Shown here: positions 1 through 9,666 of the stretch, one piece after another
Position numbering within the stretch: position 1 is the stretch's first letter
Layout of the letters: every line of letters starts with the position of its first letter
Source of the DNA: Thecaphora thlaspeos
Lineage: Eukaryota > Basidiomycota > Ustilaginomycetes > Urocystidales > Glomosporiaceae
NCBI GenBank assembly: GCA_900291925.1
Contig: UWYS01000001.1
Span: 62,001-126,000 of the forward strand
Length of the DNA: 64,000 nucleotides
Reading direction: 5' to 3'
Notes under the pieces: model-generated
What the model was told of the DNA's origin: nothing
Database searches by the model: none
What the model saw: only the letters and a program-made list of their open reading frames with translations
Position numbers and translations under genes: made by a program

Positions 1-481
1 ACGCAGGCCGGCGCCGCTCGACGCCATGACGGCGGCGCTGAGGCGGCCCAAGACGCAGGAGGAGCTCAACAGGCAGGGCAAGGGCAAGAAGAAGAACATT
101 GAGACAGACGACATGGGCGACATGGTCGGCCGCATCCACGTGGGCAGGCAGGATCTCGTCGACCTCCAGACGAGGAAGATGAAGGGTCTCAAGCGTGGCG
201 CCAACGAGGACGAGGACGACGAAGGCGGCGCCGGCGACGAGAGCCGAGACGGGAGCGATGACGAGGATGAGGATGACGAGCAGATCGGCTACGAGGACGA
301 AGATGACGACGAGGTCGTGTACGGCGACGAGGATGCAAGCGACGAGGAACTCGAGATGGAGGACATGACCGTCCCCGCCGACGACGAGAGCGACGATAAG
401 GAGGAGGAGGAGGCGGCCGCCGCCGCACCACCACCCAAGGCCAAGGCGGCGCCGGCGTCGAAGAAGAAGCAACGTAGATAA
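1..481 (+). CDS. RPF2: Ribosome production factor 2 (Brix family), C-terminal part
   Basis: The open frame already runs at base 2 and ends at TAA 479-481, so only the last ~159 residues are present. RPF2 works with RRS1 to bring the 5S RNP into pre-60S particles in the nucleolus. The diagnostic part is KKKNIETDDMGDMVGRIHVG followed by QDLVDLQTRKMKGLKR, the conserved end of Rpf2 after the Brix domain. A long Asp/Glu tail and a final Lys/Ala-rich patch follow, longer than in yeast or human. The ATG at 26 is internal: the upstream codons RRPAPLDA fit the family. The Brix domain lies outside the window. An SSF1-type Brix protein is the only alternative; the QTRKMKGLKR motif favours RPF2. Confidence 0.75.
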   Translation, partial: RRPAPLDAMTAALRRPKTQEELNRQGKGKKKNIETDDMGDMVGRIHVGRQDLVDLQTRKMKGLKRGANEDEDDEGGAGDESRDGSDDEDEDDEQIGYEDEDDDEVVYGDEDASDEELEMEDMTVPADDESDDKEEEEAAAAAPPPKAKAAPASKKKQRR

Positions 482-743
482 AGGCCGGAGCTCGTCCAGC
501 AATCAGTAGCAGTCTCTCTCGCGCCTTCCACGTCGCTCTTTGATTTCCGTTTCTCGCCATTACTGGCCCACCCCCTCGCCCGTATTACCATATGTTGCCT
601 GCTGTACCCCGTCACCTGTACTTCCGTCCTCAATCGTCGCCTGCAATAATCACAGCCTGATGATCGCATCATACACTTTGCTCGCTCGTCCATCCCGCAC
701 CCGTTGCAAAGGGCAACAAGATTGATATTGTTCATCGCAATGT

Positions 744-810
744 GGGATATGTAGGCAGCCTGCAAAGCCAGAAGTGCAGTCTTGCAGTCTGCCTACACGT
801 CTAATATCCC
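744..810. repeat. Imperfect inverted repeat (potential hairpin)
   Basis: GGGATAT plus GTAGGCAG at 744-758 is matched by CTGCCTAC at 789-796 and ATATCCC at 804-810. Two perfect arm segments of 7 and 8 bp are separated by a short bulge and a ~30 nt loop. It lies 260 nt past the RPF2 stop. It could be a 3' end signal or a remnant of a small element. Confidence 0.5.
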
Positions 811-926
811 GTTTTGTAGCCTGCCTATGCTTTTGATCTTTGAAGAGGGTCTACAGGGCTTCAGATTGAAGCTCATCTACCTATCCTGGACTTGCTGATT
901 ATACAATTGGAGCTACAAATCTGACG

Positions 927-941
927 TGTAGGTCACCTACA
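927..941. repeat. 15-nt palindrome TGTAGGT-C-ACCTACA
   Basis: Seven-base arms are perfect around a single central base. Several other TGTAGG/CCTACA or CTACA words occur between 745 and 970. It could be a dimeric regulator site or part of the same decayed element as the hairpin at 744-810. Confidence 0.5.
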
Positions 942-1684
942 GGTGTCTGTAAAAATCACAAAGTTGTAGCAAGGTCATTTTTCCAGCTGTGATTGCAGGC
1001 TGGCGGCAGGCGACGCGCGCGCACTGCTGGGCTCCGCTGCGCTGGACGCCAGCGCTGCTAGGGCTGCTCGGCTCCGCTGGAAGGCTGCGCCGCCATTCTT
1101 CCTCGCTGCCTCCACGCTGCCTCCAAGTTGCCGCCCCACCTCTTCGTCTGCCCCACGACCCCCTGTCACCACCACCCTCATCACCGTCACCTTCATCGCC
1201 CGCGCCACTCTCTTGCTCGCCAGACTCTCGCACACACATACAACGACACCAAGACAACAGCACGCAGCAGCAACACCCCCTCCTACCCCCCCGGATCCAC
1301 CCCCGCCCTTCCTTGCAGACCCCGCGGTCAGCCATCGCCGCTCCCCTCTGTTGCCTCCCCCGACCGAGCGACCGACAGGTGCCGAGCCATCAGCGCAGCT
1401 CTCTTTCCTTCTTCAGCTTCCACCTTCCCGTCTTTGTGCGCAACTCAGCCCAGCCTTGCCGCCCCCGATACGCCGCTGCGTCTTGTCGTGTGCTGCCACA
1501 GTTCGATCTTGACAACGCTCAGACCTCGGCCGCCTGCGCAACCTCGCCCTCATCCCCACCCTCATCATCCACGTCACCGTCCAGTAACTGCCGCCATCTC
1601 TTCTCTCTCCGCTGCGACAGAGCAGCCTACCCTGCACTCCCGACTGCATCCGGCCGCTATCTGCAACTCTTGCGCCGAATCACC

Positions 1685-1726
1685 ATGACCTCTGCAGGCG
1701 CTGTCCATCTATCGGCTGTACAGTAA
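1685..1726 (+). promoter_or_regulatory. Possible upstream ORF in the ABD1 leader
   Basis: ATG at 1685 has a good context (caccATGa) and opens a 13-codon frame closed by TAA at 1724-1726, 159 nt before the chosen ABD1 start. If the transcript starts upstream, this uORF could damp ABD1 translation. Whether it is transcribed cannot be seen here. Confidence 0.3.
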
Positions 1727-1885
1727 ACACCCCGCCCCGGCACTCGTTCTCCACTCTACCACATTGCGCTTGGCATCGAGGCGGCTAGCTCGAAATCGTA
1801 CCTCTCTTTCATCAACCCGGCCCGGTCTTCCCTTGTAATCCTACCCTAGTCAGCGCGATTGACGCAGCATCTCCATCGCCAAGCC

Positions 1886-4800
1886 ATGCCTCCAGGCTAC
1901 GACCCCATCCGCGACATGGGCCGGGAGCCTAGCGCCGCCTCTGCCAGCCCTCCGCCGCCTCCGCAAATGCCCTCGCCTCACCCACATCGAGCGTTGCTGC
2001 ACGAGCACGAGCTCGAGCTCGAACTCGCACCGACTCACCACAAGCGGTTGCCCTCGGCCGACGACATGTCGCCCGCCGTGAGGGCCGCCGCCGACGATGC
2101 CGCAATAACGGGCGGGAGACGGGTGCTGGAGGGCTTCCAGGCGCCCAGCGACCCCGGCTACCACCCGAGTAGAGAGGAGCTGGCCGCCGTGAACCGACAA
2201 CATGGACTCGCAGCTCAGCAGGCCGAACGCTCGCCGCCTTCGGCCGCTCAATCCCATGCCATGTCCTCGCAACAGCAGCTGCAGCAACAGCAGCTGCACG
2301 AGCAACAATATCAGCAGCAGCGACAGCAACAGCATCTGGCGCACCGACATCCATCGCACTCGCCGCACCACCCTCAGCTCCAGCAGCGACCCTCGTCCTC
2401 GTCCTCGTCCTCCAACACCAGCCTCCATCACACCGATCTGCAGCATCAGCAGTACCAACAGCAACAATGGCACTCCGAGTCCCGTCGAAGCGCATCGTTT
2501 CACGACCTGATCACCGCCAGCGAGATCGTCTCGGCTCACCAGGCGGCCGCTACAGGCCAGGCGCACGGCCACGCCAGCTCGCCGCCCGGCGCTAGGGGCT
2601 TCACGCCCTCGCGGTCCCTCTCGCATCAGGGCGACGAGTATCACCACGACCACCACTCGCCCCACCGCCCCGGTGGCAGCAGCATGAGCCGATCCACTAG
2701 CAATTCGAGCCAGCCCGCCTTGCCCCACCGCACGTCGTCGCAATTGTACACGGCGCCGCAGGGCCGTACCGAGCGGAGCCCGAGCATGGCCAACCTGCTC
2801 AACGACGGGACGGCGGGCGCCGTTCAGGACCGGCCGCGCTCGGGCTCCCAGTCGTCGATCTCGTCGATGCTCTCGCACTCGCACTCGCACCCGCAGCTGC
2901 CGGCCGCCGCACACGCCTCGTCCCACCTGCATCAGCAACACCACTCGGCCGCCGCCTCGGCGCCTCCCGCTCCGCCTTCAGCCTACTCACACTCACCACT
3001 AGGCCACGACGGCCCGAGAAGGGGAACGGGAGCCGGAGGCGGAGAGAGGGAAAGCATGTCGATGCATGCGCAACCGCGGCCCGGCTCTTCGACGTCGGCG
3101 TCGTGGGCTCGCTCTCCGATCATGAACGCGCCGCTCATCACGGCAGCGACGCGGACCAGCTCGAGCCCAGCCATGGGCCCCGCGCAGCTCGGCCTCGGCA
3201 GTGCCAGCAACGACCGTCAGCGGATGTTTTCACATCCGGGCCTCGTCGCCGGCAACAGCCACCCTCGCTCGCTCTCGGCGAGCTACGGACACGACGGCCA
3301 CGTCAGCGTCAGCTCGAGCCCCTCTGGTCCTGGGCCCTTGGCACTACACGCCTCTCCCTCGCACCGCTTCGCTGTGCCTAACCTGCCTGCCCATCGCTCG
3401 CCCGAGAGCCGCCAGGTCCCGCTGCCGCTTTCACCCTTCTCGGGGCCGATGATCCCCGGTCGCGGTCCGACGACGCCGGGCTCGGTCTGGCCATCGGCGC
3501 TGGGCGCGATGGGAGGAGCAGGAGGATCGTATGCGGCGCACGACGAGGTAGCCGCGGCCCAGCAGCAGCAGCATCATCACCACTCTCACTCCATTGGGGC
3601 GCATTTGGCCGCGTCGCCGAGGCGTACCTCTACTGCTCACCCTTCTACGCTCTCGCGCCTCCAGCCGTTGCCGCCGACCCCTGGTGCAGGCGGTGCGGTC
3701 CCGCACACGCCGGGCTCGCAGCCGCCGACGCCCGGCGGATACGGCGGACCCGCGACTCCGGGTTCTCGCTCCATGGTCGCGGTGACGCCCGGCTTCGACC
3801 CTCGCTACGCGGAAGAGTACTTCCCAAAGCGACCCTCGGACTGTTCGGACGCCTATGCGGCGGGTCGCCCGGCGATGATGCAGGCCTCGCCGCACAGTAG
3901 CGACGAGCACCTCCATGCCACGCTGGACCGCCGTCTGTCGTCCGCCGCTGCGCGACGTCCTAGCATCGAGGCTGCTTGGAGGTCGCGGGTCTCGCCGTCG
4001 CAGCAGCAGGACTCAAGCCGCGGATTCGTCGCCCCTTCTCCGCTGCCCCAGGAGGCCGGATCGCCGAGCTCCCAGGGCGCATTGCATACGCGGCGGGACT
4101 CGTACGAACGGCAGCCCGAGCCTGAGTTTGAGCCGGGCCCACGTGGGGCAATTTTCGACCCGGTCCGAGGCATCACGGCGGTCCCCGCTTCAAGAAGGGT
4201 ATCGTCGGGGTCGTCGTCGTCGACTTCGTCCGAGCTCAAGCAGGTGCCGGACCCGTCGACGATGACGGCGACAACGGCACGAGACCCCCGCCGCTTCTCG
4301 GAGTCGTCGATCGGCGCACATAGCTCTGTCTCGAACACGAGCGCATCGGCGCGCCGAGTCAGCATGGACGTGCTTGGCCCAGTGCTGGCCTCGCCCGTCC
4401 GCAACGACGCGGCGGTCAAGCGGGGGCCCTGTGTCGTCGAACGAGGCGCAGACCACGATGATGACGGTGACGCTGAGCGGAAAGGGAAGCGCCGGAGGCT
4501 CGCGTCGAATAGGAGCCAAGAGCACGCACCCAGCCAAATGGCGTCCAGGGAGACGGTCGTGCAGGCGGACGAGCCGGACAGGGACAGGATTTCGCCTCGC
4601 ACCGCTGTCGAGCCGCAGGTCGAGGCTGCGCCAGAGGAACGCCAGCTAGAAGTGCGCACCCCGCCTGCCGCAACGAAGCCTGAACCGTCACCAGCCAAGC
4701 GCGATCCCGGCCCTCGATCCGCACCCGCGAAGGAGGAGTGGGAGGACCGCGTCACAGAGGACGTCGAGATGGCCGACGCTGTCAAGAAGAGGCCGAGTCC

Positions 4801-6484
4801 ACCACGCTTCACGCCGCCGCCCACGGAGACGGAGAGCGAAGTGAAGGCCCTGCAGAGTAACGGAAGGGCGCCGCACACCGACGCGAAGATGGAAGCGGCC
4901 GAGCGCAGCAACCGCTCGGCGGATCGACCGTCCGCGCCCGCTGCCGCCGCTGTTTCGAGGCCGCCGCCGTTGAGGTACGCGCCAATGAAGCGCCTCTCCG
5001 CGCCCAGGTCGGTGATGCAACCGATTGGCATCGACGAGATCGACGAGAAGCGCAGGCGGTGCCGCAATCCGCTACGGGCCGAGTGGGAGCGCGAACACCA
5101 GACCGACAGCCGCGAGCCGCTTGACAACCTCCTCCACGAGTACCATGAGTCGAAGATGGCAGCCAGGGCCAACGGCGGCGGAGGCGCTTCTTCGGCGGTG
5201 GAGGCGGCGCCCGGTCGCGACGAGGATGAGATCAAGGCGGGGCTGAAGCGGGCCCGAGAGGATGACCTCCGCGATGCGCCGGAGGTGGCGGACCACTGTG
5301 AGTAACGAAGCGCGCGGCCGCGGTGGCGTCGTGTAGCCATGATCCCTCGTTGTCATTATTTGGCGTTGGACTTGCTGACGTTTCCCGCCGACTCCTCTCC
5401 CCCTCCATCTCTCTCGTCTTCTGTTTCGCTGGCGCCGCTTGCCTTGCCCGCCCGCAGACAACAAGCGCCGCGAAGTAGGGATCCAAGGGCGCGAAGAGTC
5501 GCCCATCATCCCTCTGCGCAAGTTCAACAACTGGGTCAAGTCAGTGCTGATCGGGCGCTTCACGCGCGGACATGACGCTTCGCTCGACGGGCGCTGTCGG
5601 GCTCGCGGCGGTCGGATCATGGAGTTGGGCTGCGGCAAGGGCGGCGACCTGAAGAAGTGGGACAAGGTGAACCCTACCAGCCTAGTTGGGGTGGACATAG
5701 CGGAGATTTCGATCGAGCAGGCCGTCCAGCGACATCGCGACAACGGCGCTCGCTTTCCGGCACACTTTTACGCGTTCGATTGCTTCAGCCGCGCCTTGAC
5801 CGACGTGGTGCCGCGACAGCTGGTCGAGCCGGGCATCGATACGGTCAGTTTGCAGTTTTGCATGCACTATGCATGGGAGAATGTGGAAAAGGCAAGGACG
5901 ATGCTCGATAACGTCGCTCGCTACCTGCGCATCGGCGGGACGTTTATCGGGACCATTCCGGATTGCGACGCCTTGAGGTGAGAGAGAGCCCATGGGTCGT
6001 TCTGCTATCCCATCCCGGGCGTATCGAAACTGAAACGTCCCTTTTCCTCTCCCTCCTTTTCCTCCTTCCCTCTTGACCGGGCACGCTCCACAGGAACCGA
6101 CTCTACCACACACCCCCAACATCTCACACGTTCGGCAACCGACACTATTCCATTACGTTTTCCCATCGCCTTCTCTCTCTTCCCTTTGGCGATCGCTACA
6201 CCTTCTACCTCGAAGATGCGGTAGAAAACGTCCCAGAATACGTGGTAGATTGGCCCACCTTCGAAACCCTCGCCCAAGAAGTCGGGCTCCGTTGCATTTT
6301 CTCTGCCAACTTCGCACAGATCTACAACGAAATGGGTAGAGGTGGAAGGAGGAACGGAGAGTTTGGTCATTTGGCGGAAAGAATGAAGGTCGTTCATCCC
6401 GCGTCGGGTGAGTTGATTATGAGCAATGAATTGTGGGAGGCAGTCACGTTGTACAAGGGTTTTGCATTTGAGAAAGTTGGATAG
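1886..6484 (+). CDS. ABD1: mRNA cap guanine-N7 methyltransferase with ~1140-residue N-terminal extension
   Basis: Transfers methyl from S-adenosylmethionine to N7 of the cap guanosine in the nucleus. Exons 1886-5297, 5458-5977 and 6094-6484; both introns are GTGAG...CAG and join in phase, giving ~1440 residues. The catalytic domain is the last ~300: VADHYN is rebuilt exactly across intron 1, then KFNNWVKSVLI, SAM motif I ELGCGKGGDLKKW (~1193-1205), and FYLEDAVENVPEYVV in exon 3. Exon 1 is an uninterrupted frame rich in Ser, Pro, His and Gln, with Gln runs near residues 130-155 and Lys/Arg-rich stretches later. Fungal Abd1 is usually ~400-750 residues. The start at 1886 (aagccATGcc) is the first ATG of the frame. 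Exon 1 cannot easily be a separate gene, because its stop lies only 8 nt past the donor. Confidence 0.88.
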
Positions 6485-6738
6485 GTTGGCACCATAGGCG
6501 AAGCGGTGGGGAAGCAGTGGGAAGCGGTGGGAAGGGGGGGTTGAGCGTTGTACTTTTAATATAGATAGATTATGGTGGCGATTCGATGGCGGTGATAATT
6601 TGGTGATCAAAAGAAAACCGAACGACGAGCGAGCGAGATGTCTGTTGCGTACTTGACCGCGTGTCGTACCGCCGTTTGTCTGTGTCATGGCTCTCGGCGG
6701 CATCCCGGTTTGCCAGGGCCTTCAGCATCGAGACAGGA

Positions 6739-8988
6739 TCAGATACCATCGTCCCACACGCCTCTGACTTCGCGCTTAGCCTCGTACTGCGCCGAGAGGA
6801 CCGAAAGACGGCTGCGGTAATCATCGTGGTTGACGCTGTTCAGCGAGAAAATCATTGCCAAGCCAAAGATGCCGGTAAAAAAAAGTCAGCGAGACAGGGT
6901 ACGGAAGCAAGGCTGCCAACCGAGGACGGCGTGGACGGACTTACTAAGCTCCACACAGTCTTCTATTGCCTACAAAGGCCGATCGACCGTGCAAGACTCG
7001 GTGGTTATCAAAGACTGGTCGGATCCACCAGGTCTCGTGTCAGTTTTTGGCATCCTTTCTCTCTCTCCCTTTCTCGCTATCCACGAGCCTAGGCGCCTCG
7101 GGACTCGACTCACTCAATGCCATGCCAGGTTTCAACTGTGCCCAAAACTCTCCCTCGTCGTTCCTCAGGATCGCATCCCACTTCCTCAGCGCATTGTAGA
7201 AGCGCTCGACATCGCCTTCGTCAATCCTCAATACGCTTCGATCGTCGTTGTTGTACCGGACCATGACAAGTTCGCCCTTGCCGTCGTGTTGCAGGATGGG
7301 ATACCCCTCTTCGAGTAGCGGTCGGATCAGGATCCCTTCGTCTCCCGCCGAGTGGGTGCGGACGCGGACACGGGAGAGCGTCTCGTACGCTTCGGGATAG
7401 ACGTCCTTGAGCACTTCGGCAGCGAGGAAGCCGTCGACGAGCAGCGACTCGCCGCCAGATGGACCCGAGGCGCCTTTCGTGGCGTCTCCGGCGGTGGTGG
7501 ATTTGGAGGCCGTGTGACTGAGAAGGTGGAAGAGCTGCAGCCCAGCGGGGTCAGTGAAGTAGGTCGTGTCGGTGTGGGCTTGCAGCGCTAGGTCCGTGTA
7601 AGCCGTGTCGCCGTGCGAGAGGTCCGAAGTAAAGTCCCAGAAGCCGCCGTAGTGCGTTTCGCGGATGAAAGCAATGCGCCGCACCAGCGTCTCGGTGTCG
7701 GTTGGCGTGGGGGGTACACCCTGAATGAAGCAAAAGCCGTATTGCGCCTGTCCGTCGAGTGGAAAAGCGGGGACGAAGTATACTTTTTGTCAGCCTTCGC
7801 CCCGCACGGAAGGCGTCTCTATCTGCCTGAACTTGCTCGCGGGAACAAACTCACCACCTTGGTAAGCCACTTCAGCACCCCTTCGTCGCTCTCTATCACC
7901 TCGTCATACCTGACAGTCGGCGGGCAAGACCCGATGCCCTTTCCCCAGAGCACCTTCTCGATGCTCTTTACGCTGCCCTCGTCGACGGCAGTCGAAGGGC
8001 TGTCGCTAAAGACGGGCGAGTAGGAGTTGTTCATCAGCCAGCGCCACGGGTAGAGCGAGGCGTGGTCGCCCACCCTTGTTGGCATCGAAGATGAGGAGTC
8101 CGAGCTTAGCTGTGCTGCTGACGACAACGAGGCGCTCGCTGGGGAGGATGAGGATGGAGACGCATCGCTAGATCCGGCTGTTGCCGAGGACGAGGCCGAA
8201 GAGGAAGAGGAGGAGAGGGCCGAGGGGAGCGGGGGCCAGTGGACGAGCAGCCCTTCTGTTGTGCTCTCGACCTGGCGCGGCTGTATGTCTGCGGGAATCT
8301 CGAAGGTGTTGAGCAGACGCTGCTTGGTCTTTGGATGGAAGCACTCTGAGCACCTGCAGTGGTCGCGCAACCAGATGTTGTGGCTGTTCGTGCGTGGCGG
8401 GAGAAAGATGGCATAAGCGACGACCGGCGGTCAGACGTCCGGTCACCAGTCAGCATGCGTATTGATGGAAGCTGGTACACGCGCGCAGCGCTGCTACTCA
8501 CAAGCGTGAGGTGACGCCGCTTGCCCAGGTGACGTAGGTGGACTTTGACTTTTCGTCAGTCTTGACGGCGGGTGTAGCGGGTCCGCTGCTGCTGGAGGAA
8601 GCGTCGCTGGAGGCGGAAGTCCGTGGCGGCGCGCTGCCCGAAGAGGTAGTTTTGGAAGGCGAGGTGGCAGGCGAAGCCGAGACGGCATCGACCGCGTGGA
8701 CGTTGCCGTAAGGTTGGACGTGGCGGTGAGGAGAAGCCACAAAGGTGCGGCGTTGCGCTACGATACGGGCGGCATTGCCGTGGCGTGGTAGCACTGTTTC
8801 GAGTGGCATGCGCGGGATGAGCAATAGAGGAGGGAGAGGTCAGTGTCGGCAAGCAAGGTGTAGGGGAGGACGAGGGGAGCGTCAAACGGCGAGGCGAGCA
8901 GGCGAGGGAGCGACGACTCACGCTGGCGAGCCGCAGCGCGGAGGCTGGGGATAGCGCGAATCATGCTGGTCGGCGTGAGAGGTGGCAT
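6739..8988 (-). CDS. TMLH: Trimethyllysine dioxygenase (carnitine biosynthesis)
   Basis: Fe(II)/2-oxoglutarate enzyme hydroxylating N6-trimethyllysine, first step of carnitine synthesis, in mitochondria. Six exons in transcript order: 8988-8922, 8793-8502, 8383-7855, 7747-7114, 7014-6945, 6835-6739; all GT-AG and in phase, 562 residues. The first exon gives a basic, Ser/Ala/Arg-rich start that fits a mitochondrial presequence. HNIWLRDHCRC (~121) is rebuilt over intron 2. The 2-His-1-Asp site is visible: HTDTTYF (His354, Asp356) and NHRVLHGR in the 70-nt exon (distal His ~516). The GDTAYTDLALQAHTDTTY context matches TMLH rather than gamma-butyrobetaine dioxygenase. A Ser-rich insert (~150-195) is unusual. 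It lies in tandem downstream of CAC1. Confidence 0.9.
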
Positions 8989-9666
8989 CACCGTGTAAGC
9001 GTTCTGACGAAGACCGATGGGGGACGGCGAGTGGGACGTGAGGTGGTGGTGGTGGTGGTGGTGGTAATGGTGGGCGGTGGGTGGTGGTTGAGACGAGCAA
9101 GGAGACGTCCGTCAGTCCGTCGGACGTTGGGCCGGCTGAGAGGCGAGCATGGCCTGAGCATGAAAGCGACGCGCCAGACCTGACGGGCCGGGCCAGCGTC
9201 ACTGAGCGCACGCCGCGCCGTCGCCTTTAATCACCGATTTCCTCGGCGACCTTCCTCGGCGACCCCCGCCTCTCGGCCTCCCCGACCCTCCCGCCCTTTT
9301 CGCCCTCACCACCTTGGCCCGCCCACCCCCGGCGCAACAAGCAGCGGCGCCGCCGTATCGTCTGCCTCCGCCACGCCGCGCTGCGTCAAGCCAAGTCAAT
9401 CAACGTCGGCAAGCTCGTCTCGATTGTGCTTGTGCAACAGTCGTCGTGCCGGCGGCCTCCCCTGCGCTAAGAGCCAAGAAGCTGTGCCATGTCGTGGATA
9501 AGGAGAAACAAAAACAACAAAACAGTACAGGTACGTAGCTTGGTCCGCTGAGGCGCCACGTCGCTCTCTCTCCTCCCTTCTCGTCGTCTCGTATGCCATT
9601 CCTTCCAATTACCCTCTCTCTGTCTTGCTGTCCGTCGGGCGTCCGGTGTTCCCCTCGCGCTGTGCT
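8989..9666. other. Intergenic: CAC1 3' side and TMLH promoter
   Basis: Holds a (GGT)n tract at about 9042-9065 near the TMLH start and GC-rich sequence with CCTCGGCGACC repeated around 9240-9265. No gene recognised. Confidence 0.5.

Larger units (their letters stand above)
482..1885. other. Intergenic: RPF2 3' side and ABD1 leader
   Basis: There is no convincing gene. From about 1000 to 1850 the plus strand is strongly C/T-rich, as expected for a promoter and long 5' leader of ABD1. Open frames here are Pro/Ser/Arg-rich composition artefacts. The segment 744-970 holds inverted-repeat structure described separately, and a short upstream ORF lies at 1685-1726. Confidence 0.5.

Noticed and set aside
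289..765. 158-codon minus-strand ORF over the RPF2 end
   Set aside because: Poly-Ser tract is the antisense of the acidic RPF2 tail.
3853..5340. 495-codon minus-strand ORF antisense to ABD1
   Set aside because: Shadow of a GC-rich coding strand; Ser/Arg-rich with no domain, and the opposite strand is clearly coding.
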